Source: an uncultured Bacilli bacterium | GTDB lineage: Bacteria > Bacillota_I > Bacilli_A > RF39 > UBA660 | Reading direction: 5' to 3' | Assembly (NCBI GenBank): GCA_947631155.1 | Contig: CANRKG010000008.1 | Span: forward strand, 1 to 59,871 | DNA length: 59,871 bases | Part shown: positions 1 to 9,312 of the stretch, in pieces | Layout: the number at the start of each line of letters is the position of its first letter | How positions within the stretch are numbered: the first letter of the stretch is position 1 | Program-made: the position numbers and the translations under genes | The notes under the pieces: model-generated | Told to the model about the DNA's origin: nothing | The model's database searches: none | What the model saw: only the letters and a program-made list of their open reading frames with translations

Positions 1-164
1 CTAATTTATTTAAATATATCAAAAATATATCTAAACCTATTTAATTTTGTCTATTGACTTTTACCAGATGTTCTATTCTAATAAGAATTATATATTTAGC
101 TAAAATATTTGTCAATAAAACTGCTAGGCAATAATAAGGTCTTTTATTTTTTTGTTTAGTTACT

Positions 165-193
165 TTGTAAACTTATAAAGATAGTGTTATAAT
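165..193 (+). promoter_or_regulatory. Promoter of the acyltransferase operon
   Basis: A -35 TTGTAA (165-170) and a -10 TATAAT (188-193) are separated by 17 bases, a standard housekeeping sigma-A arrangement. The start codon of the first gene lies about 20 bases after the expected transcription start, behind a GGAGGAG ribosome site. The preceding 160 bases hold no gene that I can see. Confidence 0.7.
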
Positions 194-221
194 GTATTTA
201 TATATTTAAAATGGAGGAGCC

Positions 222-800
222 ATGAATCAGAATATATTATATAGAATAACTAGACCAATAATAAAAATAGTTTTTAATATACTTTATAGACCTACTTATA
301 TTGGATTAGATAATATTTGTAAACAAGAACCTTGCATTTTAGCCGGTAATCATACTAATTACTTAGATTGCTTGTTATTAATTTCTTCTACTAATAGAAC
401 TATTCATTTTTTAGCTAAAAAAGAATTAACTTTGGGTTTGAAAGGAATAATATTTAATAATATGGGAATTATTCCAGTTGATAGAAAAACACATGACAAA
501 AAAGCTTTAACAACAGCGATAGAGACGTTGAATAATAAAAGTGTTATTGGTATTTTCCCTGAAGGTACTATTAATAGAACAAACGACATAATAATTCCTT
601 TTAAAATAGGAGCTGTTAAAATGAGTAAAGAAACTAATTCAAAAATAGTCCCATTTGTAATTAAAGGCCACTATAAATTATTTAGAAAAAATATAACTAT
701 TGAATTTTTAAAACCCTATAAAGTAGAGAAAGATTTAAGTCAAGAAAATAAGAAATTAATGACAATTATAGAAAATGAACTAAGAAAGGAGAATTCATAA
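222..800 (+). CDS. PlsC-family 1-acyl-glycerol-3-phosphate acyltransferase (first copy)
   Basis: The 192-residue protein has the PlsC/LPLAT motifs: NHTNYLD near residue 42 (the HX4D catalytic motif) and FPEGT near residue 112 (acceptor-phosphate binding). The family transfers an acyl chain to a lysophospholipid at the inner face of the membrane. The protein is at the short end for the family, but both blocks are present. The start has a strong GGAGGAG ribosome site. It overlaps the next gene by one base, and a paralogue lies two genes on. The operon therefore pairs two acyltransferases with an acyl-activating enzyme, which suggests phospholipid acyl remodelling or salvage of exogenous fatty acids. 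The exact acceptor cannot be read from the sequence. Confidence 0.85.
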   Translation: MNQNILYRITRPIIKIVFNILYRPTYIGLDNICKQEPCILAGNHTNYLDCLLLISSTNRTIHFLAKKELTLGLKGIIFNNMGIIPVDRKTHDKKALTTAIETLNNKSVIGIFPEGTINRTNDIIIPFKIGAVKMSKETNSKIVPFVIKGHYKLFRKNITIEFLKPYKVEKDLSQENKKLMTIIENELRKENS

Positions 801-2578
801 TGAGTATATTTAATATGAAATTTTTTCGTTTTTTGGGATTCAAAGAGAAACCAAAAGCTCCTTGGAGTAAATATTATAGTAAAGAAGAAATGGATTTAAA
901 AATACCAAATATGTCTTTATATCAATATTTTTTAGAACATGCATCTCAAAATAAAGATTTAATTGCAATAAATTACTATGGAACTAAAATAACTTATAAA
1001 GAACTAATAAAAAAAGTAGACACTTGTGCCAAATCTTTCTTACATCAAGGAATTAGAAGAGGTGATGTAGTTACTATTTGTATGCCAAATACTCCAGAAG
1101 GAGTAATCGCCTTTTTAGCTTTAAATAAGATAGGAGCTATCTCCAATATGGTTCATCCATTATCTAGCGAAAATGAAATAAAAAATACTTTAATTGATAC
1201 AGCTAGTGTTATGTTAGTACTTATTGATATAGATTATAAAAAGATAAAAAATATTATTAAAGATACTGATGTTTATCGAATTATTATTGTTAGAGCTAAT
1301 GATTCAATGTCCTTTTTATGGAGTTTAGGATATAAAGTAACTTCTGGATATAAAACAGAATTACCTTATAATGATAGCAAATATATTTTTTGGAATGATT
1401 TTATTAATTTAGGTAAACAATATTCTCATAACGAAAAACTAAATTTTACTGGCGAAAAAAATCAACCTGCTACTATGCTTCATAGTGGTGGTTCTACAGG
1501 TAATCCAAAAGCAATTGTTTTATCTAATGGTAATTTTATGGCATTAGTTGAGCAATCTAAAGTTGTTTTTAAAGATTTAAGAAAAAAAGATCGTTGCTTA
1601 TCAATTATGCCTATATTTCATGGCTTCGGTTTAGGTGTTTGTGTCTATACACCATTATGTTTGGGTGCTGAATGTATTTTAATTCCGCAGTTTAAAGCTG
1701 AAAATTTTGATAAAATTTTATCTAAGTATCATCCAGAATTTGTAATAGGTGTACCAACTTTATTTGAAGCAATGATGAATAGTCCAAGAGCTAATAAATT
1801 ACGTCTAAATTATTTAAAATATGCAATTTCTGGTGGCGATAGTCTTAAAGGAGCAACAGAAACAAAAATAAATGAATTTTTATATTCTCATGGTTCTTCA
1901 GTTAGAATTATACAAGGTTATGGAATGAGTGAATGTTTAGCGGCAGTTTGCTTAGGTTTTAAAAATATACCTAAAAAGGGTAGTGTCGGCATTCCTTTCC
2001 CAGGCTGTTATATTGGGATATTTTCACCAGACGATAAAGAAGTCGCTTATGGTGAAGAAGGAGAAATATGCATAAGTGGTCCTAATGTGATGTTAGGTTA
2101 TTACAATAATGAAAAAGAAACCAACTTAGCCTTACATATTCATGATGACGGTAATGTTTGGCTTCATTCTGGGGATTTAGGTGTCATGGATGAAAATGGT
2201 TTTATTAAATATACAAGTCGTCTCAAAAGATTAATAGTTTCATCAGGTTATAATGTTTATCCATCACAAATAGAGGCGATATTAGAAACACATGAAGCTG
2301 TTTTGTTATCTAGTGTTGTGGGAATTCCTCACAATTACAAAGTAGAAGTTCCTAAAGCTTATATAGTCTTAAAAAAAGGTTATCGAGCTAATAACGAAAT
2401 AATAGAACAATTAAAAGAATTATGTAAGAAAAATTTACCTAAATATGCCTTACCTTATGAATATGAATTTAGAAAATCTTTACCTAGAACTTTAGTTGGT
2501 AAAGTTGATTTTAGAAAATTACAACAAGAAAATAATGAATATAGAAAGAAGTATCAAAATGAAAAAGAAAAGATTTAA
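800..2578 (+). CDS. AMP-forming acyl-CoA synthetase / acyl-acid ligase
   Basis: This is a 592-residue member of the ANL (adenylate-forming) superfamily. It has the phosphate-binding loop SGGSTGNPK near residue 228, the A5-type motif GYGMSE near 373, the SGDLG aspartate motif in the hinge region, and a C-terminal lid ending with a conserved lysine in LVGKVDFRKL. Such enzymes activate a carboxylic acid with ATP and pass it to CoA or another thiol. The position between two PlsC-type acyltransferases resembles a split version of the Aas type of acyltransferase/acyl-ACP synthetase, so fatty-acid activation for phospholipid repair is the likely role. Substrate specificity is not visible. Confidence 0.85.
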   Translation: MSIFNMKFFRFLGFKEKPKAPWSKYYSKEEMDLKIPNMSLYQYFLEHASQNKDLIAINYYGTKITYKELIKKVDTCAKSFLHQGIRRGDVVTICMPNTPEGVIAFLALNKIGAISNMVHPLSSENEIKNTLIDTASVMLVLIDIDYKKIKNIIKDTDVYRIIIVRANDSMSFLWSLGYKVTSGYKTELPYNDSKYIFWNDFINLGKQYSHNEKLNFTGEKNQPATMLHSGGSTGNPKAIVLSNGNFMALVEQSKVVFKDLRKKDRCLSIMPIFHGFGLGVCVYTPLCLGAECILIPQFKAENFDKILSKYHPEFVIGVPTLFEAMMNSPRANKLRLNYLKYAISGGDSLKGATETKINEFLYSHGSSVRIIQGYGMSECLAAVCLGFKNIPKKGSVGIPFPGCYIGIFSPDDKEVAYGEEGEICISGPNVMLGYYNNEKETNLALHIHDDGNVWLHSGDLGVMDENGFIKYTSRLKRLIVSSGYNVYPSQIEAILETHEAVLLSSVVGIPHNYKVEVPKAYIVLKKGYRANNEIIEQLKELCKKNLPKYALPYEYEFRKSLPRTLVGKVDFRKLQQENNEYRKKYQNEKEKI

Positions 2579-3149
2579 AGGAGAAATTCCTTATATGATA
2601 TTAACACCACTGATGCGAATTTTATTTAGGCTATATTATAATCCTAAAATTATTAATAAAGAGGTTATACCTAAAAGAGGACCAATAATTATTGTTGGTA
2701 ATCATAAACATATATATGATCAATGTTTAACTATTATGGCTACTAAAAGGGTTATTCATTACTTAGCTAAAAAAGAATATTTTGATGGAAAATTTGCTTG
2801 GTTTTTTAAAATGGTAGGTTGTATACCAATTGATCGAACTAAAAAGAATAAAGAAAGTACAGACTATGCTATAGAAATTTTACAAAATGATGGCGCAATT
2901 GGATTGTTTCCAGAAGGAACTAGAAATAAAACAAAAGATAAATTATTATTACCATTTAAAATGGGAGCGGTATCTATGGCTAGTAAAACCAATGCTACAA
3001 TTATTCCTTTTGCTATTACTGGAGATTATAAATTTAGAAGTAATAATTTAACTATACGTTATGGAAAACCAATGAAAGTAAATAGTAATAATTTAGAAGA
3101 AGTAAATCAAGAATTATATAAAGAAGTGGAATCATTATTATTAAAATAA
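2559..3149 (+). CDS. PlsC-family 1-acyl-glycerol-3-phosphate acyltransferase (second copy)
   Basis: I place the start at the ATG that gives MKKKRFKGE, because AGAAAGAAG lies just upstream. An earlier in-frame ATG would add 21 residues inside the preceding gene. The resulting 196-residue protein has NHKHIYDQ near residue 48 (HX4D) and FPEGTRNKTKD near 117, which are the acyltransferase motifs. It overlaps the ligase gene by 20 bases, so translational coupling is likely. It is a diverged paralogue of the first gene in the operon (shared AKKE, VGCIPIDR and LLPFKMGAV-type segments), which suggests two acceptors or two acylation positions. Confidence 0.85.
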   Translation: MKKKRFKGEIPYMILTPLMRILFRLYYNPKIINKEVIPKRGPIIIVGNHKHIYDQCLTIMATKRVIHYLAKKEYFDGKFAWFFKMVGCIPIDRTKKNKESTDYAIEILQNDGAIGLFPEGTRNKTKDKLLLPFKMGAVSMASKTNATIIPFAITGDYKFRSNNLTIRYGKPMKVNSNNLEEVNQELYKEVESLLLK

Positions 3150-3161
3150 TTTTGATTCTAT

Positions 3162-3190
3162 TTTACTTTTTATACAAAGTGTGGTATAAT
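3162..3190 (+). promoter_or_regulatory. Promoter for the 3297 gene
   Basis: TTTACT (3162-3167) and TATAAT (3185-3190) are spaced by 17 bases. Transcription would start near 3197 and leave a leader of about 100 bases before the ATG. AAAGGG, the only ribosome-site-like run, is about 30 bases from the ATG. A small hairpin (TCTAAT/ATTAGA, about 3267-3283) lies between them and could shorten the gap. Confidence 0.6.
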
Positions 3191-3296
3191 ATGTACTCGT
3201 GCAAGAAAATAGTTATAATTTATAGTTAATTTGCATTAAAAGAATAACAAAAATAAAAGAAAGGGTCTAATAATTAATTAGATAAATTATTACAAT

Positions 3297-3845
3297 ATGA
3301 TTAAAGGTACTAAAAGATTAAGTTTTTTACTTAAAAATGAGGAAAAATTAGTTCAATGTGATTGTAAGTTAAAAGAAGATAGTGAAAATATAGAAAAAAA
3401 CACATTTTTATGTACATTAGGATTAAAGTCTGTTTTCTCTTCGACACATGATGAAAGTATTTTAAAAAAAGATGTAAGTAATATAGATGTCATAAATGAA
3501 TTTAATAAACTATTAAATGATACTAGTGGAGTATTGGATTTTAAAGGTGTATTAAAACTTTTAAAAAAGGATTCATTAGAAACAACAAAATTAATGGATG
3601 ATGTTATGGATTCGTTTTTAGATTTATTTGAATTTGAAAATGTTCATATATCCCCAATAAGAGATACTTATGTAATGGGACTATTTTTAAAACACCCTAG
3701 TTTTGAAGGAACCGATGAATTTGTAAAAGTTAGAAAAGAATTAAGTAGTTTAAATAATAATACAAGAATGTTAAAACATAGTTCAATTCGACAAATTATA
3801 AATTTAGATAATAATGTCTCTGTAATTACTAAAGTAAAAAAATAA
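3297..3845 (+). CDS. Hypothetical protein, soluble, mostly helical
   Basis: I do not recognise this 182-residue protein. It has no signal peptide or membrane segment. The N-terminal third holds three cysteines (CDCKL, FLCTL) and the rest is charged and leucine-rich, probably alpha-helical. It has its own promoter. The start is uncertain because the AAAGGG run lies about 30 bases upstream and an in-frame TAG at 3279 prevents extension. A short hairpin followed by a T-run near 3866-3891 probably ends the transcript. It sits alone between the lipid operon and the tRNA-Gln gene. Confidence 0.6.
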   Translation: MIKGTKRLSFLLKNEEKLVQCDCKLKEDSENIEKNTFLCTLGLKSVFSSTHDESILKKDVSNIDVINEFNKLLNDTSGVLDFKGVLKLLKKDSLETTKLMDDVMDSFLDLFEFENVHISPIRDTYVMGLFLKHPSFEGTDEFVKVRKELSSLNNNTRMLKHSSIRQIINLDNNVSVITKVKK

Positions 3846-3889
3846 TATAAAATATGTAATAACTTTAAAAGAATATCTTTATTTTTTTT

Positions 3890-3918
3890 TTGAAATGTTA
3901 TAAAATGTTAAATATATA
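3890..3918 (+). promoter_or_regulatory. Promoter of the tRNA-Gln gene
   Basis: TTGAAA (3890-3895) and TATATA (3913-3918) are spaced by 17 bases. The expected start point falls at the tRNA 5' end, as is common for tRNA genes with almost no leader. Confidence 0.5.
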
Positions 3919-3921
3919 GAT

Positions 3922-3996
3922 TGCCCTATAGCCAAGTGGTAAGGCAGTGCGCTCTGACCGCACGATGCGTTAGTTCGAATCTAACTAGGGCAGCCA
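3922..3996 (+). tRNA. tRNA-Gln (anticodon CTG)
   Basis: It folds as a full cloverleaf: acceptor stem TGCCCTA/TAGGGCA, D stem GCC/GGC, anticodon stem GTGCG/CGCAC with loop CTCTGAC (anticodon CTG), T stem GTTAG/CTAAC with loop TTCGAAT, then discriminator G and an encoded CCA. The first base T and discriminator G fit glutamine tRNA. It reads CAG, which is rare in such an AT-rich genome. The next gene is glutamyl-tRNA synthetase, which may charge this tRNA in the GatCAB route. Confidence 0.93.
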
Positions 3997-4007
3997 ATTT
4001 AACAATT

Positions 4008-4029
4008 TAGTCCGTAAGGGCTTTTTTCA
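4008..4029 (+). terminator. Terminator after tRNA-Gln
   Basis: AGTCC-GTAA-GGGCT is followed by a run of T. It lies about 12 bases after the tRNA CCA end and ahead of gltX, so gltX may depend on readthrough. Confidence 0.6.
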
Positions 4030-4050
4030 AATAAAGAAAGAGGGAATAAA

Positions 4051-5709
4051 ATGAGTGAAAAAGAAAGAATTGAGTTAGCAGAAATATTATTTCCAAATAT
4101 TAAGCATGATAGAGCTTATTATGAAAATATGTATCCAGAAAGAAATTTACCTGAAGGAGCAATGGTAACACGATATGGACCTAGTCCTACTGGAAGTGTA
4201 CATTTAGGTAATTTGTTTTCGGCTTTTTGTGATATGGTTTATGCTAGACAAAGTCAAGGTAAATTTTTCTTACGAATTGAAGATACTGATCAAAAAAGAG
4301 CAATTGAAGGTGGAATTGATAATATTACAGGTGTGTTAAAAGGTTTTGATATAACCCCAAATGAAGGCTATTCATATGGTGGTGAATATGGACCATATTT
4401 ACAAAGTGATAGAACAGAAATTTATCAAACCTATGTCAAAGATTTAATTGTTCAAGGTCTAGCTTATCCATGTTTTATGAAAGAAGAAGAAATTGCTACA
4501 ATTAGGGAAGAACAAGAAATTAATAAAATAAAAATAGGTATTTATGGTGTATATGCAGTAGATAGAGATTTATCTTTGGAAGAAGTTAAAGAAAAACTTA
4601 ACAATAAAGAAGATTATGTTATTCGTTTAAAATCGCCAGGTAATGCGAAAAAAGAAATTGAAATTACTGATTGTGTAAAGGGAAAATTAAAATTTCCAGA
4701 ACATGATATGGATACAGTTTTATTAAAAAAAGATGGCACACCAACTTATCATTTTGCTCATGTTATTGATGATCATTTAATGCATACTACACATGTTATT
4801 AGAGGTGATGAGTGGGTATCCAGTTTACCACTTCATATTCAATTATTTGAAATAATGCAATTTAAAAGACCAGAATATGTTCATATAGCACCAATAACTA
4901 TTAAAGATAGCGAAACAGGTACTATTAGAAAAATATCAAAACGTAAAGATTTATGGGCTGGAGTTAAGTATTATCAAGAAGCGGGCATTCCAATTGATGC
5001 TTTACATCTTTATTTAGCAACTATAACAAATACTAATTTTGAAGAATGGTATTTAAATAATAAGGATAAAGATATTAAAGATTTTGAATTTTCATTTGCG
5101 AAAATGGCAATTGGTGGAACCTCTTTTGATGAAGCTAAATTAAATAATATTTGTAAAACGTACTTTTCTCGTAAAAGTGGTAGAGAAGTTTACAATGAAA
5201 CATTAGACTATACTAAAACAAATGATCCTGATTATTATAAATTGTTAGAAGAAAACAAAGAAGATATGATTAAATTCTTGAGTATTGAAAAAGATGGAGA
5301 ACGTCCTCGTAAAGATATAGCTAAATATAGTGATGTAAAAGAAGAGTTTTCTTATGCTATAGATTCTTTATTTGAAGAAGAAAATTACAGTAAAAACGAT
5401 AGCGATAAAACTTATGATATTAATTTAATAATAGATTATGTAAATAATTATCTGGATTTAAATGTATCTAATGAAGAATGGTTTAATAAAATTAAAGAAT
5501 TTGCAACTAACAATGGTTATGCTTCTACACCAAAGAAATATAAAAAAGATCCAGATAATTTTAAAGGACATGTTGGTGATATTTGTGAAGCTATACGTGT
5601 AATGATTACGGGTAGAACCAAATCGCCTGATTTATTTTCTATTATGAAAATATTAGGAAAAGAAAGAATTATTAAACGAATTAACTTATATCAAAATACA
5701 ATTTCTTAG
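4051..5709 (+). CDS. gltX: Glutamyl-tRNA synthetase
   Basis: This class I aminoacyl-tRNA synthetase charges tRNA with glutamate. The HIGH-type motif is GPSPTGSVHLGN (about residues 43-54) and the KMSKS-type motif is KISKRKD (about 294-300). The segment FLRIEDTDQKRA between them is typical of GluRS. At 552 residues it is longer than the usual bacterial enzyme (about 470-490), with extra helical sequence in the C-terminal anticodon-binding part, as in the long GltX form found in several Firmicutes. The AGAAAGAGGG ribosome site decides the start. It follows a tRNA-Gln gene, consistent with a non-discriminating enzyme feeding the transamidation pathway, although that specificity is inferred. Confidence 0.93.
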   Translation: MSEKERIELAEILFPNIKHDRAYYENMYPERNLPEGAMVTRYGPSPTGSVHLGNLFSAFCDMVYARQSQGKFFLRIEDTDQKRAIEGGIDNITGVLKGFDITPNEGYSYGGEYGPYLQSDRTEIYQTYVKDLIVQGLAYPCFMKEEEIATIREEQEINKIKIGIYGVYAVDRDLSLEEVKEKLNNKEDYVIRLKSPGNAKKEIEITDCVKGKLKFPEHDMDTVLLKKDGTPTYHFAHVIDDHLMHTTHVIRGDEWVSSLPLHIQLFEIMQFKRPEYVHIAPITIKDSETGTIRKISKRKDLWAGVKYYQEAGIPIDALHLYLATITNTNFEEWYLNNKDKDIKDFEFSFAKMAIGGTSFDEAKLNNICKTYFSRKSGREVYNETLDYTKTNDPDYYKLLEENKEDMIKFLSIEKDGERPRKDIAKYSDVKEEFSYAIDSLFEEENYSKNDSDKTYDINLIIDYVNNYLDLNVSNEEWFNKIKEFATNNGYASTPKKYKKDPDNFKGHVGDICEAIRVMITGRTKSPDLFSIMKILGKERIIKRINLYQNTIS

Positions 5710-5743
5710 TTATATTTATGATTTTTATTAGGGGAATATTTAA

Positions 5744-6595
5744 ATGAAAAAGGAAACATTAAAACAAATAGCAAGTGAAATTCAAACTATAGATAGAGAA
5801 ATATTAAAACAAATAGCGAGTGAAATCACAAATATAGAAAAAGTTAAAGCAATAATGAAACTATTTTCTAATAAATCTGATGATTTAATTGAGGAGACAA
5901 TATTACTATTAAATAGGATAAATAAATGTGATTATAAACATTTCGATGTATATAAAATATTTGCAAATGAAAATGTATTAGAAAATAGAACCATAGATGA
6001 TATAGTACGATTGATATATATAGTAGATCTTTGTAATCTAATACCACAATCTGTTCTATATACTATAGCAGTAAATAAAGATGTATTAGAAAATCGAAAT
6101 ATAGAAGAACACTTAAAATTAATGCGTAAAGTTTTAAATAGTGAATCTTTATATATGTGGACATCTCTTATAGCGGTAGATAAAACAATGTTAGAAAAAC
6201 ATACTTTTGAAGATCAATTACAATGGATGACAACATTCGAAACAAAAGCAAAAAAGCATCCTTATTATAATATAGAACAGCTATACAAATTATTTATGAA
6301 TAAAGATGCCTTAGAAAATAGAACCTTAGAAGAGCATTTGCTATTGATAGACAAAGCCATAGATTTAAATAATATATATGCAAACAAGATAGCAACAAAT
6401 AAAGACGTGCTAGAAACAAGAAATATTGAAGAGCATTTACTATTGATGGATACATTAAATAGAGAAAAATCTCGGTTGAAATTTAGTGGCAACAGAAGCC
6501 AATATGAAATAGCAGTAAATCGCGATATATTAGAAAAAACAAATATTAAAGAACAAGTTAAAATGATGCAAAAAGTGAAAAAAAGTCATAAATAA
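5744..6595 (+). CDS. Helical solenoid-repeat protein (ENRxxEEHLxLM repeats)
   Basis: The 283-residue protein is built from repeats of about 34-45 residues with the recurring core NKDxLExRxxEEHLxLMxK, visible at least six times (for example VLENRNIEEHLKLM, ALENRTLEEHLLLI, VLETRNIEEHLLLM). There is no signal peptide or membrane segment. The pattern suggests paired helices stacking into a solenoid of the TPR/HEAT/LRV kind, used for protein-protein contact. The N-terminus also contains a short duplication (LKQIASEI twice). A second member starts near 59030, so this is a lineage-specific family. It lies 34 bases after gltX and 26 bases before the laccase-like gene. Function is unknown. Confidence 0.6.
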   Translation: MKKETLKQIASEIQTIDREILKQIASEITNIEKVKAIMKLFSNKSDDLIEETILLLNRINKCDYKHFDVYKIFANENVLENRTIDDIVRLIYIVDLCNLIPQSVLYTIAVNKDVLENRNIEEHLKLMRKVLNSESLYMWTSLIAVDKTMLEKHTFEDQLQWMTTFETKAKKHPYYNIEQLYKLFMNKDALENRTLEEHLLLIDKAIDLNNIYANKIATNKDVLETRNIEEHLLLMDTLNREKSRLKFSGNRSQYEIAVNRDILEKTNIKEQVKMMQKVKKSHK

Positions 6596-6621
6596 AAACA
6601 TTAAATAGGGGGAAGAATATA

Positions 6622-7437
6622 ATGAATAATGGAGTTATATCGAGAAGAAAAGCTACTAACTATGGGATTATTGATGTTGGTGGTATTGAATATGGAACAA
6701 TGAGTGCTGCAGCTCTGTACAATCCCAGAAAGATGACCTTAGAAAAAAGAGAAAAAGCATTTTTGAAAAGAAGAATTAATTTAGGTGAAAAATTTGGTTT
6801 TAACGGATATATGATGTTTACTTCTAGGCAACAAGATAAAAATGGTTCCTATAAAATTATTGATGAAGATGTTATAAAATCTAACCCAGACGGTTGTAAA
6901 ACTGATATAAAAGAGGATATTTTGATTGTGACTACTGAAACACCAGAAGTGGTTATTGGACATGCTACTTTTGATTATCCTGTTATTATGATGACAGATA
7001 TAAAAAAAGGATTTACAGCAGTAGCTCATTGTACTCCGGAACTTATTGATTCGAAATTACCAATGATGATTGCTGATAGTTTATTAACTGTTTGTGGAAG
7101 TCGTGATCAAGACATTTATGCTTATGTTAGTGCAACATTAGGACCAGATTTTAGTACTAATAAATATCCGATTTGGGCTAAAGATAAAGAATTATGGGAA
7201 AATGTTATTACTAATGAATCCTTAAATGATAAAAACTTATTCAAAATAAATTTAAGAAAAGCTATTGCAAAACAATTTGAAGAAAGAAATGTATTGTATT
7301 ATTCAATGAATGATGTGGATACGATTACCGATTCTCGTTACTTTTCTCGTTATGCTAGTAATTCTAAAGAATTAAAGTCCCAAAAAAAATTAGGATGTAA
7401 TTTTGCTGGAGCTTATTATAAAAAGCTTGGAAGATAA
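6622..7437 (+). CDS. Divergent laccase-domain (YfiH/PgeF-like) protein
   Basis: Several segments of this 271-residue protein match the layout of the YfiH/PgeF/LACC1 fold: YPVIMMTD followed by AVAHCTPELID, then CGSRDQDIYAYVSATLGPDFS, and a C-terminal DSRYFSRYAS that resembles the FSYRR end of the family. Canonical members use two His and one Cys for zinc. Here only the His in AVAHC is clearly in place, and the usual cysteine before the PV segment appears to be missing, so catalysis is doubtful. Family activities include purine nucleoside phosphorolysis and peptidoglycan-related editing. The assignment rests on pattern only and is moderate. It lies in a run with the solenoid protein and a large unknown. 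Confidence 0.5.
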   Translation: MNNGVISRRKATNYGIIDVGGIEYGTMSAAALYNPRKMTLEKREKAFLKRRINLGEKFGFNGYMMFTSRQQDKNGSYKIIDEDVIKSNPDGCKTDIKEDILIVTTETPEVVIGHATFDYPVIMMTDIKKGFTAVAHCTPELIDSKLPMMIADSLLTVCGSRDQDIYAYVSATLGPDFSTNKYPIWAKDKELWENVITNESLNDKNLFKINLRKAIAKQFEERNVLYYSMNDVDTITDSRYFSRYASNSKELKSQKKLGCNFAGAYYKKLGR

Positions 7438-7461
7438 ATTAAAGGATAGGAAAAATTAGCT

Positions 7462-9210
7462 ATGAATATTATAAAAAATTGTATAAATAGATATGAATTA
7501 AATCAATATTTTAACTTTAAAAGCAGAAATTTATTTTCTAATGAGGAAAAGAAAACAATAAAAAAGCTCTCAGAAGATGTTGATTCTATTATTACGTTGA
7601 TTGAAGAAGCTTCAAATGTAGCAAAAGCATATGATATAGATGAATCTTTGAAACTTATTTCCTGTCATTCCGATAAAACAATAGATATTAATAATTTTAT
7701 AAAAACTAAATTATATATATATAATAAATACTCTTCTTTCTTTTCTGGATCGACTTCTTATAGAGCTTCAAGGCTATATAATAAATTATGGAAAAAGGCA
7801 ATGAATCAGTCTATTGATAATGATTTGCTCCCACCTGATTGTATAAATGGTGATAACACTTATTTAGTTTATCAAATAAATAAAATATTTTCTAATCTTG
7901 ATGAATTTAATGAAGTTTTATATCTAAAGACCACAACAGTAGAAAAAATTGTTGATCTATTAGGCAATGATACAAGAATTTTTGATATTTTTAAATTGGA
8001 AAGTAATGATATAGAAAAAATCATTAACAATTATAGTGATATAATCAAATTTATTGATTTTAAAGCATTAACACCTAGAAGTGCTACAACTAAATATAAT
8101 TACTTAGATTTAATTAATATGGGAAAAAGTGAAGAAGGAAAAAAGGTTAGGGCAGAAATTTTTAACCAGCTGCTTAGTAGTTCCCAAGAAATGTTAGATA
8201 TATCTAGTATTTCTAAATTACCTGATAGTTTTTATAAAAAAATACTTTCTAATCCTGATAGTTATTTAGATTTATGTAAGAAATTTTTGGATTCTGATAG
8301 TAACTTAAAATATCTTATAGATATTTTATCTAATATTAATCCTGAATGTGAAGATACTTTAATTAATAGTTTCTTTAACTTTGATTTTGAAAATTATAAT
8401 TGTGAAATAATGAACACAATTTTATCTTCGATAGTTCATTGTGATAAAAGCTTAGAAACTAATAGTAAACGATACAAATTAAAAAGTGAATTTTTCTTTG
8501 GTACTGAAGATGAAAAAGGCTTTTTAGAAGATTTGGGCGATAAAAATATTGACAATAAAGAAAGTCTTGTAACTATTTTGGAATTTTTAGATGGAGATAT
8601 GAAACCATCCTTATTGGAGGCTAAAATAGATGCAATCAAATCAACTGTTACTAAAGATGAATTTAATGATACAGATAATTTAAAAAAATATTTAAATTTT
8701 TTGGATATGCCATGTCGTGGGGAAGAAATTACTAAAAAACATATAAAAGCAAGAAGTGATTATTTTAAAATTCATTCTATAAGTGAATTTATTGATAAGT
8801 TTAATTTACATTGTAGTGAAAACACTACATTAATGAATAATATATTAACTAGACAAAAAAAGAAAAAAAATCAAAACTTAACTTTAAATATTATTGAAGA
8901 AGCTAGTAATTTGGATTCTTCTACTTTCTTTAAGTCAATTATGGTTTTATCTCAAATTGAAACAAAAAAGTCTTTAAAAGAATTTAAAAACATTTTAAAT
9001 TCTACTATGTTTAAGAATGCTTCAAATGATGAAAAAGATGCAATACTTGATAGTTTATTTTGTGCAAATAAAGATTATGGTTTTAATTATAAAATTAAAT
9101 TTACTGATGAGGTTAAATCTTTAATGGATAATGAGAAAGAATATCCATGTAAAATAAAAATAGATAATAAAAAATTTCATGGAACTATAAAAAAGACAAC
9201 TAATCAATAA
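7462..9210 (+). CDS. Large hypothetical helical protein
   Basis: I do not recognise this 582-residue protein. It has no signal peptide or transmembrane stretch and looks almost wholly helical, rich in Leu, Asn, Asp, Ser and Lys, so it is probably a cytoplasmic scaffold or solenoid-like protein. A basic run (RQKKKKNQN) lies near residue 457. It begins 24 bases after the laccase-like gene with an AAAGGATAGG ribosome site and is followed by a clear terminator, so it is the last gene of the unit that starts at gltX or just after it. Confidence 0.55.
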   Translation: MNIIKNCINRYELNQYFNFKSRNLFSNEEKKTIKKLSEDVDSIITLIEEASNVAKAYDIDESLKLISCHSDKTIDINNFIKTKLYIYNKYSSFFSGSTSYRASRLYNKLWKKAMNQSIDNDLLPPDCINGDNTYLVYQINKIFSNLDEFNEVLYLKTTTVEKIVDLLGNDTRIFDIFKLESNDIEKIINNYSDIIKFIDFKALTPRSATTKYNYLDLINMGKSEEGKKVRAEIFNQLLSSSQEMLDISSISKLPDSFYKKILSNPDSYLDLCKKFLDSDSNLKYLIDILSNINPECEDTLINSFFNFDFENYNCEIMNTILSSIVHCDKSLETNSKRYKLKSEFFFGTEDEKGFLEDLGDKNIDNKESLVTILEFLDGDMKPSLLEAKIDAIKSTVTKDEFNDTDNLKKYLNFLDMPCRGEEITKKHIKARSDYFKIHSISEFIDKFNLHCSENTTLMNNILTRQKKKKNQNLTLNIIEEASNLDSSTFFKSIMVLSQIETKKSLKEFKNILNSTMFKNASNDEKDAILDSLFCANKDYGFNYKIKFTDEVKSLMDNEKEYPCKIKIDNKKFHGTIKKTTNQ

Positions 9211-9247
9211 GTATCTATTTTCAATTTGTTAATAGGTACTTTTTTTT
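9209..9247 (+). terminator. Terminator of the gltX-downstream unit
   Basis: The arms AAGTATCTATT and AATAGGTACTT form an 11-bp stem with one T-G wobble, followed by a run of seven T. Confidence 0.8.
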
Positions 9248-9312
9248 GTTTTTATTGAAGTTTTTAAAACTATATGATAAACTTAATATAGTTTTTAGTT
9301 AAAAACTAATAT

